A stretch of 64,000 nucleotides of DNA from Polycladospora coralii (GCF_014773435.2 NZ_JACXAG020000001.1:62001-126000), one strand, 5' to 3'; counted from the stretch's first letter, positions 54,419 to 63,753 are shown. The notes: generated from the letters alone by a model not told the origin. Made by a program: numbers and translations.

Positions 54419-55378
54419 ATGGAGCAGCGATCAGAATTCAACTCCAATAGACGCATAAAAGTATTGGATGAACTAATTCAACTGCTAATTCAACACTATG
54501 TATGCGCTCACAAAGCAAAAAAAATAGCGAATCATCTAACTACATATAGAGATACAGACCATTACCAGCAACTCACGACTGCAAACCAATTTTGCACACA
54601 ACTCACACATGATTTACAGGAATGGAGTCAAGATTTACATCTTAAAGTATTTTACTCTTCTAAAAATGATGGTGATAAAAAAAGACGTATACAAGAAACG
54701 AATTATGGATTCTATGAAGTAAAGCTTCTAGCAGGTAACATTGGATATATGGATATACGTAGTTTCTCTGACCCTGAACATGCAGGTGACCTAGCTTGTT
54801 CAGCCATGCATTTTCTTACACATACGGAAGCCTTAATCATTGACTTACGCCATCATACCGGTGGTCATCCTGCGATGGTTCAATTATTATGCAGCTATTT
54901 TTTTCCTTCATTCCCCATCCTGCATCTAAATGATCAATATTTTCGTTCACAAAAACAAGTCGAAAGTTACTGGACTTTGCCATATGTACCAGGTAAACGT
55001 TACTTGAAAAAACCTGTTTATGTATTGATTAGTAAAGAAACTTTTTCGGGAGCAGAAGAATTTGCATACAATCTTAAACACTTAAATCGGGCTACATTGG
55101 TTGGCGAAACAACCAAAGGAGGAGCACATCCCTGTAAAATACACAAACTATCTGACTCTTTTAATGTGTTGATCCCACATGGGGAATCGATCAATCCAAT
55201 TACGAAAACCAATTGGGAAGGAACAGGCGTAACACCCCATATTAAAACTCCATCCGAACGAGCATTCGATACAGCTTATCAACTTGCTGTCAAACATCTA
55301 CAGCATCATTTAGAACACTTTTCCAATCACTTACAAACGGAACTCAAACAAATCTCATTAGGTAAATCAAGCTTATGA
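54419..55378 (+). CDS. S41-family serine peptidase, C-terminal processing type
   Basis: 319 residues, no signal peptide. The N-terminal helical part (residues 1-75) and beta strand GYMDIRSFSDP lead to the catalytic core with LIIDLRHHTGGHP, Ser in SKETFSGAEEFAYNLK and ETTKGGAH, then GTGVTPH. This is the IRBP-like (S41B) arrangement, without the PDZ domain of CtpA. It would cut protein C-termini; whether it is active in the cytosol is unclear. GGGGTG precedes the ATG. Confidence 0.85.
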   Translation: MEQRSEFNSNRRIKVLDELIQLLIQHYVCAHKAKKIANHLTTYRDTDHYQQLTTANQFCTQLTHDLQEWSQDLHLKVFYSSKNDGDKKRRIQETNYGFYEVKLLAGNIGYMDIRSFSDPEHAGDLACSAMHFLTHTEALIIDLRHHTGGHPAMVQLLCSYFFPSFPILHLNDQYFRSQKQVESYWTLPYVPGKRYLKKPVYVLISKETFSGAEEFAYNLKHLNRATLVGETTKGGAHPCKIHKLSDSFNVLIPHGESINPITKTNWEGTGVTPHIKTPSERAFDTAYQLAVKHLQHHLEHFSNHLQTELKQISLGKSSL

Positions 55379-55634
55379 TACGCAGTAAATCTTCAATGCG
55401 AAGATGAAATGTTAATGATAGATGGTGATAAAAACGATATTAATCCTGAAGCTTTTGCGAATTTTTTAGTCTAGGAAAAAAACATCTCATCTCAAAATAT
55501 CGCAGAGTCATTTCCTATCTCACTGACCTTAAGTAGAGAAGAGCAAATGACTCGTTTTTTGTACATGATACAGATATCGCAGGGTTCTGGATCCTATTTT
55601 TTACATGTATCTGGAAGATATTTGGAAAAAATAC
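55379..55634. other. Stretch without a gene
   Basis: A 21-codon scrap (MLMIDGDKNDINPEAF) at 55409-55474 has no ribosome site and looks like debris. The hairpin at 55505-55560 lies here. Confidence 0.4.
55505..55560 (+). terminator. Long-loop terminator
   Basis: GAGTCATTT (55505-55513) pairs with AAATGACTC (55545-55553), followed by G and six T. The 31-base loop is unusual, so it may be weak. Confidence 0.5.
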
Positions 55635-55663
55635 TTTACGAACTATCTAATAAGGTTTATAAT
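55635..55663 (+). promoter_or_regulatory. Sigma-A-type promoter of the winged-helix gene
   Basis: TTTACG at 55635-55640, a 17-bp spacer and TATAAT at 55658-55663. The start codon follows about 46 bases downstream, with an AT-rich palindromic stretch in between (TATATATAATAATTTATATA) that might be an operator. Confidence 0.6.
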
Positions 55664-55709
55664 ACAAACTAGTCTATATATAATAATTTATATAAAGAGG
55701 ATGATGATT

Positions 55710-56039
55710 ATGATCATGCCTTTTAAGGAAATGACACGCCTCAACAAGTTGATTCATGAACCGGCTAGACTAGCTGTAATGAATGCACTTTCAGCATGTA
55801 CCGTTGCAGAATTTCTTTTTTTACAGGAATTAACGGGGCTTACTAAAGGGAATCTTTCCTCACATCTATCTAAGTTAGAAAAAGCAGGTTATATACATAT
55901 TGATAAACAATTTGTCCGCAAGAAAATTCCACACACAACGATACAGATCACACCAAACGGACAATCTGCACTGTCAAATTATTGGCAACAATTTGATCAC
56001 ATACGTGAATTGACAAAGAAATGGCAAAAGAAAGCATGA
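55710..56039 (+). CDS. Winged-helix transcriptional regulator
   Basis: 109 residues from ATG 55710 (AAAGAGG nine bases upstream; other ATGs lie in the site). Recognition part FLFLQELTGLTKGNLSSHLS and wing GYIHIDKQFVRKKIPHTTI; the ArsR/MarR-like HTH_34 type. Small, with no ligand domain. A decayed paralogue is at about 7938-8080 on the minus strand. It may control the VTT membrane gene that follows. Confidence 0.85.
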   Translation: MIMPFKEMTRLNKLIHEPARLAVMNALSACTVAEFLFLQELTGLTKGNLSSHLSKLEKAGYIHIDKQFVRKKIPHTTIQITPNGQSALSNYWQQFDHIRELTKKWQKKA

Positions 56040-56062
56040 CCTCTCTTTTGCCATTTCTTTTT
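56018..56062 (+). terminator. Terminator overlapping the regulator's end
   Basis: GAAATGGCAAAAG (56018-56030) pairs with CTTTTGCCATTTC (56045-56057), then T residues. Confidence 0.75.
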
Positions 56063-56111
56063 GAGGAACTTTGAATTCATGTTTGCTACCTTATAAAAGG
56101 AGACCGAATGG

Positions 56112-56660
56112 GTGTATCAACTAGTCGAACAAGTGCTTAATTCATATCGAGAGTTTGCTATTCTCTTAAGCATCCTAATCAATATAGGAATCAGTATTTC
56201 TGGTGTCATGCCAAGTGCTTTTATTACAGCTCTTAATATAAACCTTTTTGGTTTTGTTGGAGGGGTCGTCGTATCCATTATTGGAGAAGCATTAGGTGCC
56301 CTTGTTTCTTTCGGGCTATACAGACTGGGGTTCCAAAAATTCATTCAGAAGAAATCTATTAATCACCCTAATATACACCGTCTCTTGGAAGTTGAAGGAA
56401 GAGAAGCTTTTATTTTAATTTTTTCACTTCGCCTTCTTCCTTTCGTGCCCTCTGGTCTTGTTACGTTCTTTGCCTCATCGGGGAAAGTTTCATGGCTTGT
56501 TTTTGCTTCTGCGAGTACTTTAGGAAAAATACCCGCTCTTTTAATTGAGGCTTATTCTATATATGCCGTGTTAGAGTGGTCATTGCCTGGGAAAATCATA
56601 CTCGTTGCATTAGCCATAGGTCTATTATTTAGTACTTGGAGACTGCAGCGAAAAAAGTGA
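56112..56660 (+). CDS. VTT-domain (TVP38/TMEM64, DedA-like) membrane protein
   Basis: 182 residues, GTG 56112 with AAGGAG. Helices include ILLSILINIGISISGVMPS, LFGFVGGVVVSIIGEALGAL and the conserved FSLRLLPFVPSGLVTFFA. VTT proteins are lipid scramblases or transporters of membrane carriers. Only six bases separate its stop from the stop of the convergent isochorismatase gene. Confidence 0.88.
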   Translation: MYQLVEQVLNSYREFAILLSILINIGISISGVMPSAFITALNINLFGFVGGVVVSIIGEALGALVSFGLYRLGFQKFIQKKSINHPNIHRLLEVEGREAFILIFSLRLLPFVPSGLVTFFASSGKVSWLVFASASTLGKIPALLIEAYSIYAVLEWSLPGKIILVALAIGLLFSTWRLQRKK

Positions 56661-57203
56661 TTAAGATCGATATTGATCATGATTCGGTTTAAATAAGTCT
56701 TCTTCTGTGTTGCGTACAACCGCAAAATGATCCACGTTATAATGACCATGCAAGATTTCATTATGGTACGCGATCACTTTTTCAGGGGATAACGTGGTAG
56801 AGCCTAAGGTGGAGTGGCCATCACCAACCAGCGTTACATCAAACCCTGTAATCGTTGCCGTTCGCACTGCTGAGTCAATACAGTGTTGGGTCTCGCATCC
56901 CATTACAACTAGATGGCCAATCTCATGTTCAAAGAGATATGTTTTTAGTGGTGTGCCATAAAATGCATTTGTCGCTAACTTATCAAACACTTCTGCATCA
57001 TTGGGCACATTTACTTTGGGGTGAATCTCAAAGCCAGGACCTTCACCGTTGGCCACATCTTTATCTCGTATAAAGATGATATCAGCCTTTGCTTCCTTTG
57101 CCTTTTGAATAACCTGATTGATATTTACTAATAATCGTTCTTTTTCGTATACATCCTCAACTAATTTTTGTTGAACATCAATAATTAATAATGCCTGTTT
57201 CAA
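56661..57203 (-). CDS. Isochorismatase-family cysteine hydrolase
   Basis: 180 residues, TTG start with AAGGGGTG. Catalytic triad of the family: Asp9 (LLIIDVQQKL), Lys near 75 (FDKLATNAFY) and Cys (GCETQHCIDSAVR). The family hydrolyses amides or isochorismate, such as nicotinamide. No isochorismate gene is near. It may belong with the histidine phosphatase gene 16 bp upstream. Confidence 0.88.
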   Translation of the reverse strand: MKQALLIIDVQQKLVEDVYEKERLLVNINQVIQKAKEAKADIIFIRDKDVANGEGPGFEIHPKVNVPNDAEVFDKLATNAFYGTPLKTYLFEHEIGHLVVMGCETQHCIDSAVRTATITGFDVTLVGDGHSTLGSTTLSPEKVIAYHNEILHGHYNVDHFAVVRNTEEDLFKPNHDQYRS

Positions 57204-57219
57204 AAAAACACCCCTTAAA

Positions 57220-57780
57220 TTATAATTCAGCGAAAAAGCCTTGTTTCACTTGCCATGTATCTGTATGTACGACAGATAAATCAGGAAGTCCAATCGATTG
57301 CCAGTCCTTTCTACTTAAACGGCTTCCCAGAAGATAACTATACCAAGCGGTGAGGATTCGGCCATGGGAGACAATCGCCGCGGACACAATTTCACAAATG
57401 CTTTGATGAAATCGAGCGACTGCTTGGTCATAATCTTCAAAGTCAGGATCAGGGTATCCCTCTAAATAGTCCCCAACTCGTGCTATAAATTGATTGATCG
57501 GTAAGAATCCGATCCTTGCTTCTACTTCACGTAGACTTGTACGAACATACATTCGAACCCCTAATTCATTAGCAATTATTTTTGCTGTCTGCTGTGCTTT
57601 GATTTCTGGACTATGATATATAACATGGATATCCTCCCATCTCACAGAATCGATGAGCTCTAAAGTCAACTTCTTACCTACTTCAGAACACTTCCATTCC
57701 GCTGCAGGTTGATCTGGATCAACTTCTACAGGGGCATGCCGAATCACATATATCCCCTCCCAACAGAGTTCATTGATCAT
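57220..57780 (-). CDS. Histidine phosphatase family protein
   Basis: 186 residues. The phosphate site is YVIRHAPVEVDPDQ (RHxP, a variant of RHG), with second His in VSHGRILTAWY and an acid in REVEARIG. Cuts a phosphate ester. A TrpR or Mut-type role is not visible. It heads a two-gene unit with the isochorismatase-like gene. Confidence 0.82.
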   Translation of the reverse strand: MINELCWEGIYVIRHAPVEVDPDQPAAEWKCSEVGKKLTLELIDSVRWEDIHVIYHSPEIKAQQTAKIIANELGVRMYVRTSLREVEARIGFLPINQFIARVGDYLEGYPDPDFEDYDQAVARFHQSICEIVSAAIVSHGRILTAWYSYLLGSRLSRKDWQSIGLPDLSVVHTDTWQVKQGFFAEL

Positions 57781-57939
57781 TATATAGAAGGATATGTTAT
57801 AAGTCTATTCTTATTGATATAAATCATTTAAAATTTTAATATAGATAACGATACGCTCGACTTTCACTCCATCCATCCATCTATGCTATGAAAAGAAAAT
57901 GAGTAGGGAGGGGATATCGAATCCCCCAACCTCTTACCA

Positions 57940-59310
57940 CTATTTCTGATCGGTGAGAGTAGTTCCGCCATTATTTCTATAGCTCCTAAACAGCGCAACC
58001 GAAATGAGCAAACAAGCTAATAAGGTAATGAAGATATTACGGTATATGACTTCGTAAGCAAAGCTCAATTGCCAGTCAATTAGCATTCCAGATAAGGATA
58101 CACCTAGAGCACCACCAAAAAATTGAACAAGTTGATACATCCCCATCCCAGTGCCGATTTCTTTCTCTGGTAAAATCCTTGATGTTTCATTTGCGATACT
58201 AGACGTTAAGGTAGAGAATCCGATACTCATAAATACATAAGCAACCATAATCCAATAGGGTGAAAGACTAGAGAATAATGCAAATAAGGTCGTAGATATG
58301 ATGAGTAAGGTTTGTCCAGTCAAGATAATGGGAAGGTTTCCGAATCGGTCAATGACCCTACCAATAAATTGAGCTGCAACAGCAGATAATATGGCACCAG
58401 GAAAGATGATAAGTCCGATTACCGCCGCTTCTTTATTAAATACTTTTGCAAGCATTAGTGGCATCATAAATAAGGTAGAAAAATGCGTAATAAAAGCGAC
58501 TTTACTAATCAATAATAATTTTATATAAGGACGCTTTTTCAAAATCGTAGGTTGAATAAACGGGATCGAAAACTTATGGATGTGCTTCCATAATATAGCC
58601 AAACTTATGATACTGATCACGAGATAATAGCTAGCAAATGTTGATAAAAATAGTAAGAAACAAGTAACGACAAGCATAGTTAACAATGCACCCATGAAAT
58701 CAAAACGCACTTTATATGATTCCTCTTTTGGTAAAAGCTTATAGAAAACAGGCAGTAGAAGTACAGAGAAGCTTGTAACAATAAACAAGTAATTCCAACC
58801 GAACATCTGAGTAATGGCCCCCCCAACAACAGGACCTAATCCAAAACCAAGTGATGCTGCTGAAGACACAAATGACATTGCTTTTCCTCTTCTAGATACA
58901 GGGATATATCTACTTGCGAAAACCATTCCTAATCCCGGTATTGCTCCAGCACCCGCGGCTTGGAGTAATCTTGCCAATAACAGTACTGCGAATGAATCTG
59001 CAAACCAGCCAATAATGGAAGCTACACCAAGTAACAATAAGCCGATGAGCAGTAAACGAGAAATGGGCACAAAATCAGATAAGCGACTATAGGTTAGCGT
59101 GGCAATAGCAAATATGATCGAATACCCGGATATGATCCAAGACGCTGTCGATGAAGCTAGGGACAGATCTTGGAGTACAGCTGGTAATCCTACATTAAAC
59201 ATTGTGGTGTTCATCACAACAAGTATAATCGTCATGCTCAACAACAGGATGACTTTATTTTCATGTTCTATGGGACCTGCTTTTTTACTAACTGTATGCA
59301 TAAGTTTCAA
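57940..59310 (-). CDS. MFS drug transporter, Tet(L)/Tet(K)-like
   Basis: 456 residues, TTG start with AAGGAG. Fourteen helices are expected; motif A appears as GYSIIFAIATLTYSRLSDF and motif C as GLGFGLGPVVGGAIT, the drug-proton antiporter 2 pattern; the protein has the Asp in LLLARLLQAAGAGAIPG environment. Closest in feel to Tet(L)-type exporters, but substrate unknown. Last gene of the Rrf2 operon. Confidence 0.85.
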   Translation of the reverse strand: MKLMHTVSKKAGPIEHENKVILLLSMTIILVVMNTTMFNVGLPAVLQDLSLASSTASWIISGYSIIFAIATLTYSRLSDFVPISRLLLIGLLLLGVASIIGWFADSFAVLLLARLLQAAGAGAIPGLGMVFASRYIPVSRRGKAMSFVSSAASLGFGLGPVVGGAITQMFGWNYLFIVTSFSVLLLPVFYKLLPKEESYKVRFDFMGALLTMLVVTCFLLFLSTFASYYLVISIISLAILWKHIHKFSIPFIQPTILKKRPYIKLLLISKVAFITHFSTLFMMPLMLAKVFNKEAAVIGLIIFPGAILSAVAAQFIGRVIDRFGNLPIILTGQTLLIISTTLFALFSSLSPYWIMVAYVFMSIGFSTLTSSIANETSRILPEKEIGTGMGMYQLVQFFGGALGVSLSGMLIDWQLSFAYEVIYRNIFITLLACLLISVALFRSYRNNGGTTLTDQK

Positions 59311-59324
59311 TCAAACTCCTTGCT

Positions 59325-59591
59325 TCAAATTGATTGGTTTGGACCAGTAGAGTCACCGGACCAGCCGGTGATCTCATCGTTTAGGATACGCATACACCAA
59401 TCATTTTTTTCAATATTTAACGCTTTTTCGGCATCTCCATGATAATAACCGAGATACACATGAAGTTCTGTAAGAACACCGTCATACATCAATTTTTTTG
59501 CGAAGTAAAGTCTCTCCCTCTTAGTTGTTCTCGTATATGCAGATCGTTTTCTTGTGTTAGATTCAAGTCCCCCATTACATCTCTGGATCAT
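59325..59591 (-). CDS. Hypothetical protein in the Rrf2 operon
   Basis: 88 residues. It lies 11 bp after the OYE gene and 14 bp before the MFS gene, so it is part of the operon. The C-terminal half (YDGVLTELHVYLGYYHGDAE) is compact and conserved-looking; the N-terminal 30 residues are very basic and may be spurious (ATG is weakly sited). A later TTG or ATG could be the true start. No family recognised. Confidence 0.5.
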   Translation of the reverse strand: MIQRCNGGLESNTRKRSAYTRTTKRERLYFAKKLMYDGVLTELHVYLGYYHGDAEKALNIEKNDWCMRILNDEITGWSGDSTGPNQSI

Positions 59592-59602
59592 GACGATTCA
59601 TC

Positions 59603-60667
59603 TTAATACAGTTTTAATAGATGTTTTGTAGAATCGTACGAAATGGGAGAAATATCATTCTTTATACGACTTAAATAATCTGGGTTTGCTAGCAATGGAC
59701 GACCAATAGCTGCTAAATCAATCGTTCCTGCGATCAAAGCTTCTTCCGCTTTCGTCGGATTGAGCCCTCCCACACCTATAATTACTTTACTCCAGTACTT
59801 TCGTAAAAGCTGAAATATCGTTTTCCCATCTTCACGTACTTCTGAAAAATCTAAAGTAGAAAAATGGATCATTTCAACTCCGCTTTCATGAAATGCTTCA
59901 ACAAAATCACGAATTGTGGCCTCAAGATCTTCCCACCTATAATGCGGTTGGTCTATTTTCCCTTCTGAAAAACGGATCACGACTCGATTAGCACCTACCA
60001 CTTCAATGACAGCTCGTAAAACTTCTTTCATGAAAGTAAGACGTTGTTTTAAATTCCCACCATATTCATCCGATCGTTGATTTGAAAAATCTGAATTGAA
60101 TTGGTCTATCAAGTAACCTCCTGCACCGTGTATCTCAACACCATCAAACCCTGCCTCTATAGCATTTTTAGCTGCTTGGGCATACTCCGAAATGACTTCT
60201 TTGATTTCTATTTTGCTCATTTCTTGAGGTAAATCATATGGTTTTCTGTATCTCGGCATAATGCCCTCCGCACGAATAGCTGATGCGGATTGTGGAGGAA
60301 GCCCTCCTGTTAATTCGTGATGGGAAAGTCGTCCAACGTGCCAAATTTGAGCAATAATCTTACCACCTTCCTGATGAACTGCATCAGTTACTTTTCTCCA
60401 AGCATTGATTTGTTCTTTCGTATATAGCCCTGGAACACCAGAATATCCTTTCCCGCGTGGACTAATAATCGTACCTTCCGTGATGATAAGACCGATTCCA
60501 TCTGCCGCACGTTTACGATAGTACGCTACGATATCATCTCCTACTACTCCCGTTTCATCATCAGCAAAACACCGTGTCATAGGAGCCATTACAACCCGAT
60601 TTTTTAGTTGCCAAGCACCAATTTCAACAGGCTCAAAAAATTTGTCTAATGTCGTTTTTGACTTCAT
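59603..60667 (-). CDS. Old yellow enzyme (NADH:flavin oxidoreductase)
   Basis: 354 residues, AAAAGGAG before the ATG. OYE family: FMN contacts NRVVMAPMTRCFA and AQIWHVGRLSH (substrate His and Asn positions), the signature HGAGGYLIDQFNSDFSNQRSD with Tyr and Asp, and the glycine-rich RFSEGKIDQ. It reduces the double bond of enones or electrophiles. Placed after an Rrf2 regulator and before an exporter, it may serve detoxification of reactive compounds. Confidence 0.92.
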   Translation of the reverse strand: MKSKTTLDKFFEPVEIGAWQLKNRVVMAPMTRCFADDETGVVGDDIVAYYRKRAADGIGLIITEGTIISPRGKGYSGVPGLYTKEQINAWRKVTDAVHQEGGKIIAQIWHVGRLSHHELTGGLPPQSASAIRAEGIMPRYRKPYDLPQEMSKIEIKEVISEYAQAAKNAIEAGFDGVEIHGAGGYLIDQFNSDFSNQRSDEYGGNLKQRLTFMKEVLRAVIEVVGANRVVIRFSEGKIDQPHYRWEDLEATIRDFVEAFHESGVEMIHFSTLDFSEVREDGKTIFQLLRKYWSKVIIGVGGLNPTKAEEALIAGTIDLAAIGRPLLANPDYLSRIKNDISPISYDSTKHLLKLY

Positions 60668-60682
60668 TTCTATATTCTCCTT

Positions 60683-61156
60683 TTAACTGATCTCTGATCT
60701 GATCCATTCTTTTAGGTCTGCTACGTGTTGCTCCGAGCATATCCCAATTGCTTTTGTTAACATGTCCTCAAGTGATTCTTTGGCTAGTTCATCATTCCAT
60801 GCTCGTTCTGCTCTTTCCATGAGACCCGTGAGTATGCACTGATCTGAATCGCATTGAATCACTCGTTGTCCAATCCCCTCTTCTTGAAAAAGAGACCCTC
60901 TTCCCTCAACTGCTTGAAACACATCTAACATCGAAATCTCAGAAGGTCGAAGAGCTAATGAAAAACCTCCATTTATCCCTGGAGTGGATTTAACAAGCCC
61001 TGCTGTAACAAGCTGTCTGATCTGCTTTTTAAAATAAGAAGTAGAAACATCTAATCGTTTACTTATCGCTTCTGCACTTAAACTCGAACGACTTGGTAAC
61101 ATCGAAAGAATGATGAGTGCGTATAAAGCATGCTCCATGCTAGGCTTCATTCGCAT
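60683..61156 (-). CDS. Rrf2-family transcriptional regulator
   Basis: 157 residues from ATG 61156 (GAGAGGTGA five bases upstream; GTG 61165 sits inside the site). Winged helix at residues 10-70 (ISKRLDVSTSYFKKQIRQLV, GLVKSTPGINGGFSLAL). Two Cys (IQCDSDQC) are spaced in a way that could hold a sensing site, but the usual three-Cys cluster ligands of IscR are not complete. First gene of the operon with OYE and the MFS pump. Confidence 0.9.
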   Translation of the reverse strand: MRMKPSMEHALYALIILSMLPSRSSLSAEAISKRLDVSTSYFKKQIRQLVTAGLVKSTPGINGGFSLALRPSEISMLDVFQAVEGRGSLFQEEGIGQRVIQCDSDQCILTGLMERAERAWNDELAKESLEDMLTKAIGICSEQHVADLKEWIRSEIS

Positions 61157-61181
61157 CAAATTCACCTCTCATACATATATA

Positions 61182-61235
61182 TTAAAGATATTCATTATCC
61201 TCTTTAAACTTAATATGACAGGATCCATTTGTCAA
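61182..61235 (-). promoter_or_regulatory. Promoter and inverted repeat before the Rrf2 operon
   Basis: On the minus strand a perfect TTGACA (61235-61230) and a possible -10 (TAAGTT, 61212-61207) are 17 bp apart. Just after it, TTAAAGA (61182-61188) and TCTTTAA (61201-61207) form an inverted repeat with a 12-bp gap. This is a good place for autorepression by the Rrf2 protein. Confidence 0.6.
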
Positions 61236-61297
61236 GAGATACGCCCCCCTCAAATGAATTTTCATTTCCAAATTACATAACAGAGATCCCTTATATG

Positions 61298-61444
61298 TCA
61301 GGTTTCGGAACCACTTCCTTCACATCCCACAGGAATAGTTGCAATAGGTGTCCCATCTGGTGTAATGACGATGGCGGATAGTGACCCGCTATCAAGATGA
61401 ATCGTGGCAGTTACGCATATCTGACATCGTGTCACGATCATCAT
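61298..61444 (-). CDS. Small Cys-containing peptide, 48 residues
   Basis: Frame 61444 to 61298 reads MMIVTRCQICVTATIHLDSG, then a propeller-like ITPDGTPIATIPVG segment, and ends with CEGSGSET. Three Cys. ATGs in tandem at 61444 and 61441; the GGAAA before them is a weak ribosome site. It sits alone between divergent regulators. Could be a real small protein or chance; the codon pattern looks coding. Confidence 0.4.
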   Translation of the reverse strand: MMIVTRCQICVTATIHLDSGSLSAIVITPDGTPIATIPVGCEGSGSET

Positions 61445-61631
61445 TTTCCATTTAAACAAAAGACCTTTCATATTTGATTATAAAAAATGGTACGAATGAA
61501 TCATGTTTTCGAAGTTTAAAACCCTTACATTCTAAATAAGAGCGAAATATACATAGAGATTCACCAGTTCATTTCATTCTATCCACAATTATTACGAATT
61601 TGCCCAACTTTATGAAACGGAGAATTTAGTC

Positions 61632-63161
61632 ATGCAAAATATTGAAAATAGGAAAAAAAAACTGATCATGATGGCTCTGATGCTCGTATTGTTTTTCCAA
61701 ACTTTCAACAGCACATTAATAGCCGCTGCAACGCCTAAAATTATTGCTGCCATCGGTGGATTTGAGCATTTAGAGTGGATTTTTACGATACGGATGTTTG
61801 TCGTAACCATTACGCTTCTGTTAGCCGGTAGTTTATCGGATCAATTCGGAAGACGACGATTATTGCTGATTGGAGTCATCATCTTTACGATTGGAACATT
61901 TTTATGTGGGCATGCGACAGGCCTATTTCAGTTTGTTCTTTTTAGGATCATTCAGGCAGTTGGATCGGGCATTCTTACATCGACCTATCTAACCACAATC
62001 GGTGATCTTTTCAATCCTAGAGAACGCGGTTTTTGGCAAGGTTTAATGCTTGGTATATTAGGTATTACAGGTTTATTCGGTCCTTTACTTGGAGGCTACA
62101 TCGTTGATCACTATAGCTGGCAATGGACATTTTGGTTATTCTCACCATTCGGTATGATTGCTTTTGTCGTAATTCAAAAAGCATATCCCAAATGGGAAAA
62201 CAAACATAAGCATAAAGCGATTGATTACGTAGGCGCATTATTACTAAGTTTATTTTTATTCCTTCTCTTACTCATTTTCACATTAGGTAAATCCACATAT
62301 GCTTGGTCTTCACTACAAATGACTGTATTAACCTTAGTCGCCTTTGTTATTTTATTTCTGTTCATCAAGTGGGAAAATCAATTGAGCTTTCCGATTCTAC
62401 CGCTCTATCTATTTAAAAATAGAAATTTTATAGTCGCTAATCTCACGGGGGTTTTGCTCACTGTGGGCATGGCAGGCGCACTCATTTATTCGCCTTTTTA
62501 TATTCAAGGTGTATTAGGCTTATCTGCAATCCAAACCGGAATAGTAATGATGTATGCCACTTTGGCAATGGCACTATCTGGATTAATGAGTGGCTTTCTT
62601 CTATCAAAATCACTTAATTTCAAAATAATGGCGTTGATTGGGATATCCTTTATGGCGATTGGGATGTATTTACATGCCACGCTAACGCCATCTTCCTCTT
62701 ATACCTATATTACAATACTCATGATTCTCATTGGATTTGGTATTGGGATGAACTATCCGGTCCTAACCATCGCTATCCAAAATTCAGTTGAACAACGATA
62801 TTTGGGAGTAGCTACTGCTACGATGCAAACATTTCGTTCTCTTGGCAGCACGATTGGAGTGGCTATATTTGGAATTGTCATGAGTATATCGCTTAATAAT
62901 CAACCAGCCGTTTCTTATCCAGAATTATCTGATCCGCAAATTTTATTAAAGAAGGATCAATTAGAATCCATACGAAATTCACTGTCAATTCAGCAAGTCA
63001 ATGCGTTTGATACCCAAATCAATTCTCTAAAAATCACTTTCAACGACGCTTTATCCAACGTTTTTGGTCTTGGATTTATTCTCATCCTAATGGCTTTACT
63101 ATGCGTCTTTCTATTACAACAAATGCCAATTGACTCTAGGAGTGGAAAACATGAAGCATAA
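61632..63161 (+). CDS. MFS drug exporter, DHA2 (EmrB/QacA-like) family
   Basis: 509 residues with fourteen helices. Motif A is in LAGSLSDQFGRRRLLLIGV, motif C in GILGITGLFGPLLGGYIVD. An EmrB-type drug-proton antiporter. GGAG lies before the ATG. Its stop lies 11 bases beyond the start of the DJ-1/PfpI gene, so the two are coupled. No regulator is on the same strand. Confidence 0.9.
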   Translation: MQNIENRKKKLIMMALMLVLFFQTFNSTLIAAATPKIIAAIGGFEHLEWIFTIRMFVVTITLLLAGSLSDQFGRRRLLLIGVIIFTIGTFLCGHATGLFQFVLFRIIQAVGSGILTSTYLTTIGDLFNPRERGFWQGLMLGILGITGLFGPLLGGYIVDHYSWQWTFWLFSPFGMIAFVVIQKAYPKWENKHKHKAIDYVGALLLSLFLFLLLLIFTLGKSTYAWSSLQMTVLTLVAFVILFLFIKWENQLSFPILPLYLFKNRNFIVANLTGVLLTVGMAGALIYSPFYIQGVLGLSAIQTGIVMMYATLAMALSGLMSGFLLSKSLNFKIMALIGISFMAIGMYLHATLTPSSSYTYITILMILIGFGIGMNYPVLTIAIQNSVEQRYLGVATATMQTFRSLGSTIGVAIFGIVMSISLNNQPAVSYPELSDPQILLKKDQLESIRNSLSIQQVNAFDTQINSLKITFNDALSNVFGLGFILILMALLCVFLLQQMPIDSRSGKHEA

Positions 63162-63753
63162 CCCTTTAACAATAGGTGTATATACCTATAATGGTATGGA
63201 TTTACTAGATGCAACGGGTCCCATTGAAGTATTCACCTATGCTGCACATCAAACACCTCAAGGAAGAGAAAGAGGCATACAAATTGATACAATTGCTCAT
63301 ACGAAGGAGCCTATTCAAACTTACAGTGGTGTAACAATCGTCCCCACGACTTCTATCAAACATGCACCATTATATGACGTGCTTATCTTGCCTGGCGCTC
63401 CAGAATCTGAGCTCATACAGGCCGTTTCGAACAAACAAACACAAACATGGATCACGAAACAAGCACAAGGGAATCAATATACCACTTCTGTTTGTACAGG
63501 CGTTTATTTTCTGGCATATGCAGGATTACTTAATGGAAAAAAAGCAACGACACACCATAAAAGTTGTGACTTTTTAGCAACACACTTTCCAGCCATTCAC
63601 GTTCAAACTCATACGCGTTTTGTTGTTGATCAAACAATCATCACCTCTGGTGGTGTCACGTCTGGAATCGATATGGCCCTCTATTTGGTGGAAACGTTCC
63701 TTGGACAAGCAGCTGCTGATCGTGTAAAAGATGGTATTGAATTCAATCCGTGA
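63151..63753 (+). CDS. DJ-1/PfpI-family protein
   Basis: 200 residues from ATG 63151 (AGGAG; 63130 is inside the MFS gene). The glutamine-amidotransferase-like fold is seen in DATGPIEVFTYA, DVLILPGAPESELI and the nucleophile Cys in TTSVCTGVYFLAYAG; then THHKSCDFLATHFP and TSGGVTSGIDMALYLVE. This subgroup resembles the amidase part of AraC-type regulators and isonitrile hydratase, without DNA-binding domain. With the exporter it may give resistance to or turnover of some compound. Confidence 0.85.
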   Translation: MKHNPLTIGVYTYNGMDLLDATGPIEVFTYAAHQTPQGRERGIQIDTIAHTKEPIQTYSGVTIVPTTSIKHAPLYDVLILPGAPESELIQAVSNKQTQTWITKQAQGNQYTTSVCTGVYFLAYAGLLNGKKATTHHKSCDFLATHFPAIHVQTHTRFVVDQTIITSGGVTSGIDMALYLVETFLGQAAADRVKDGIEFNP

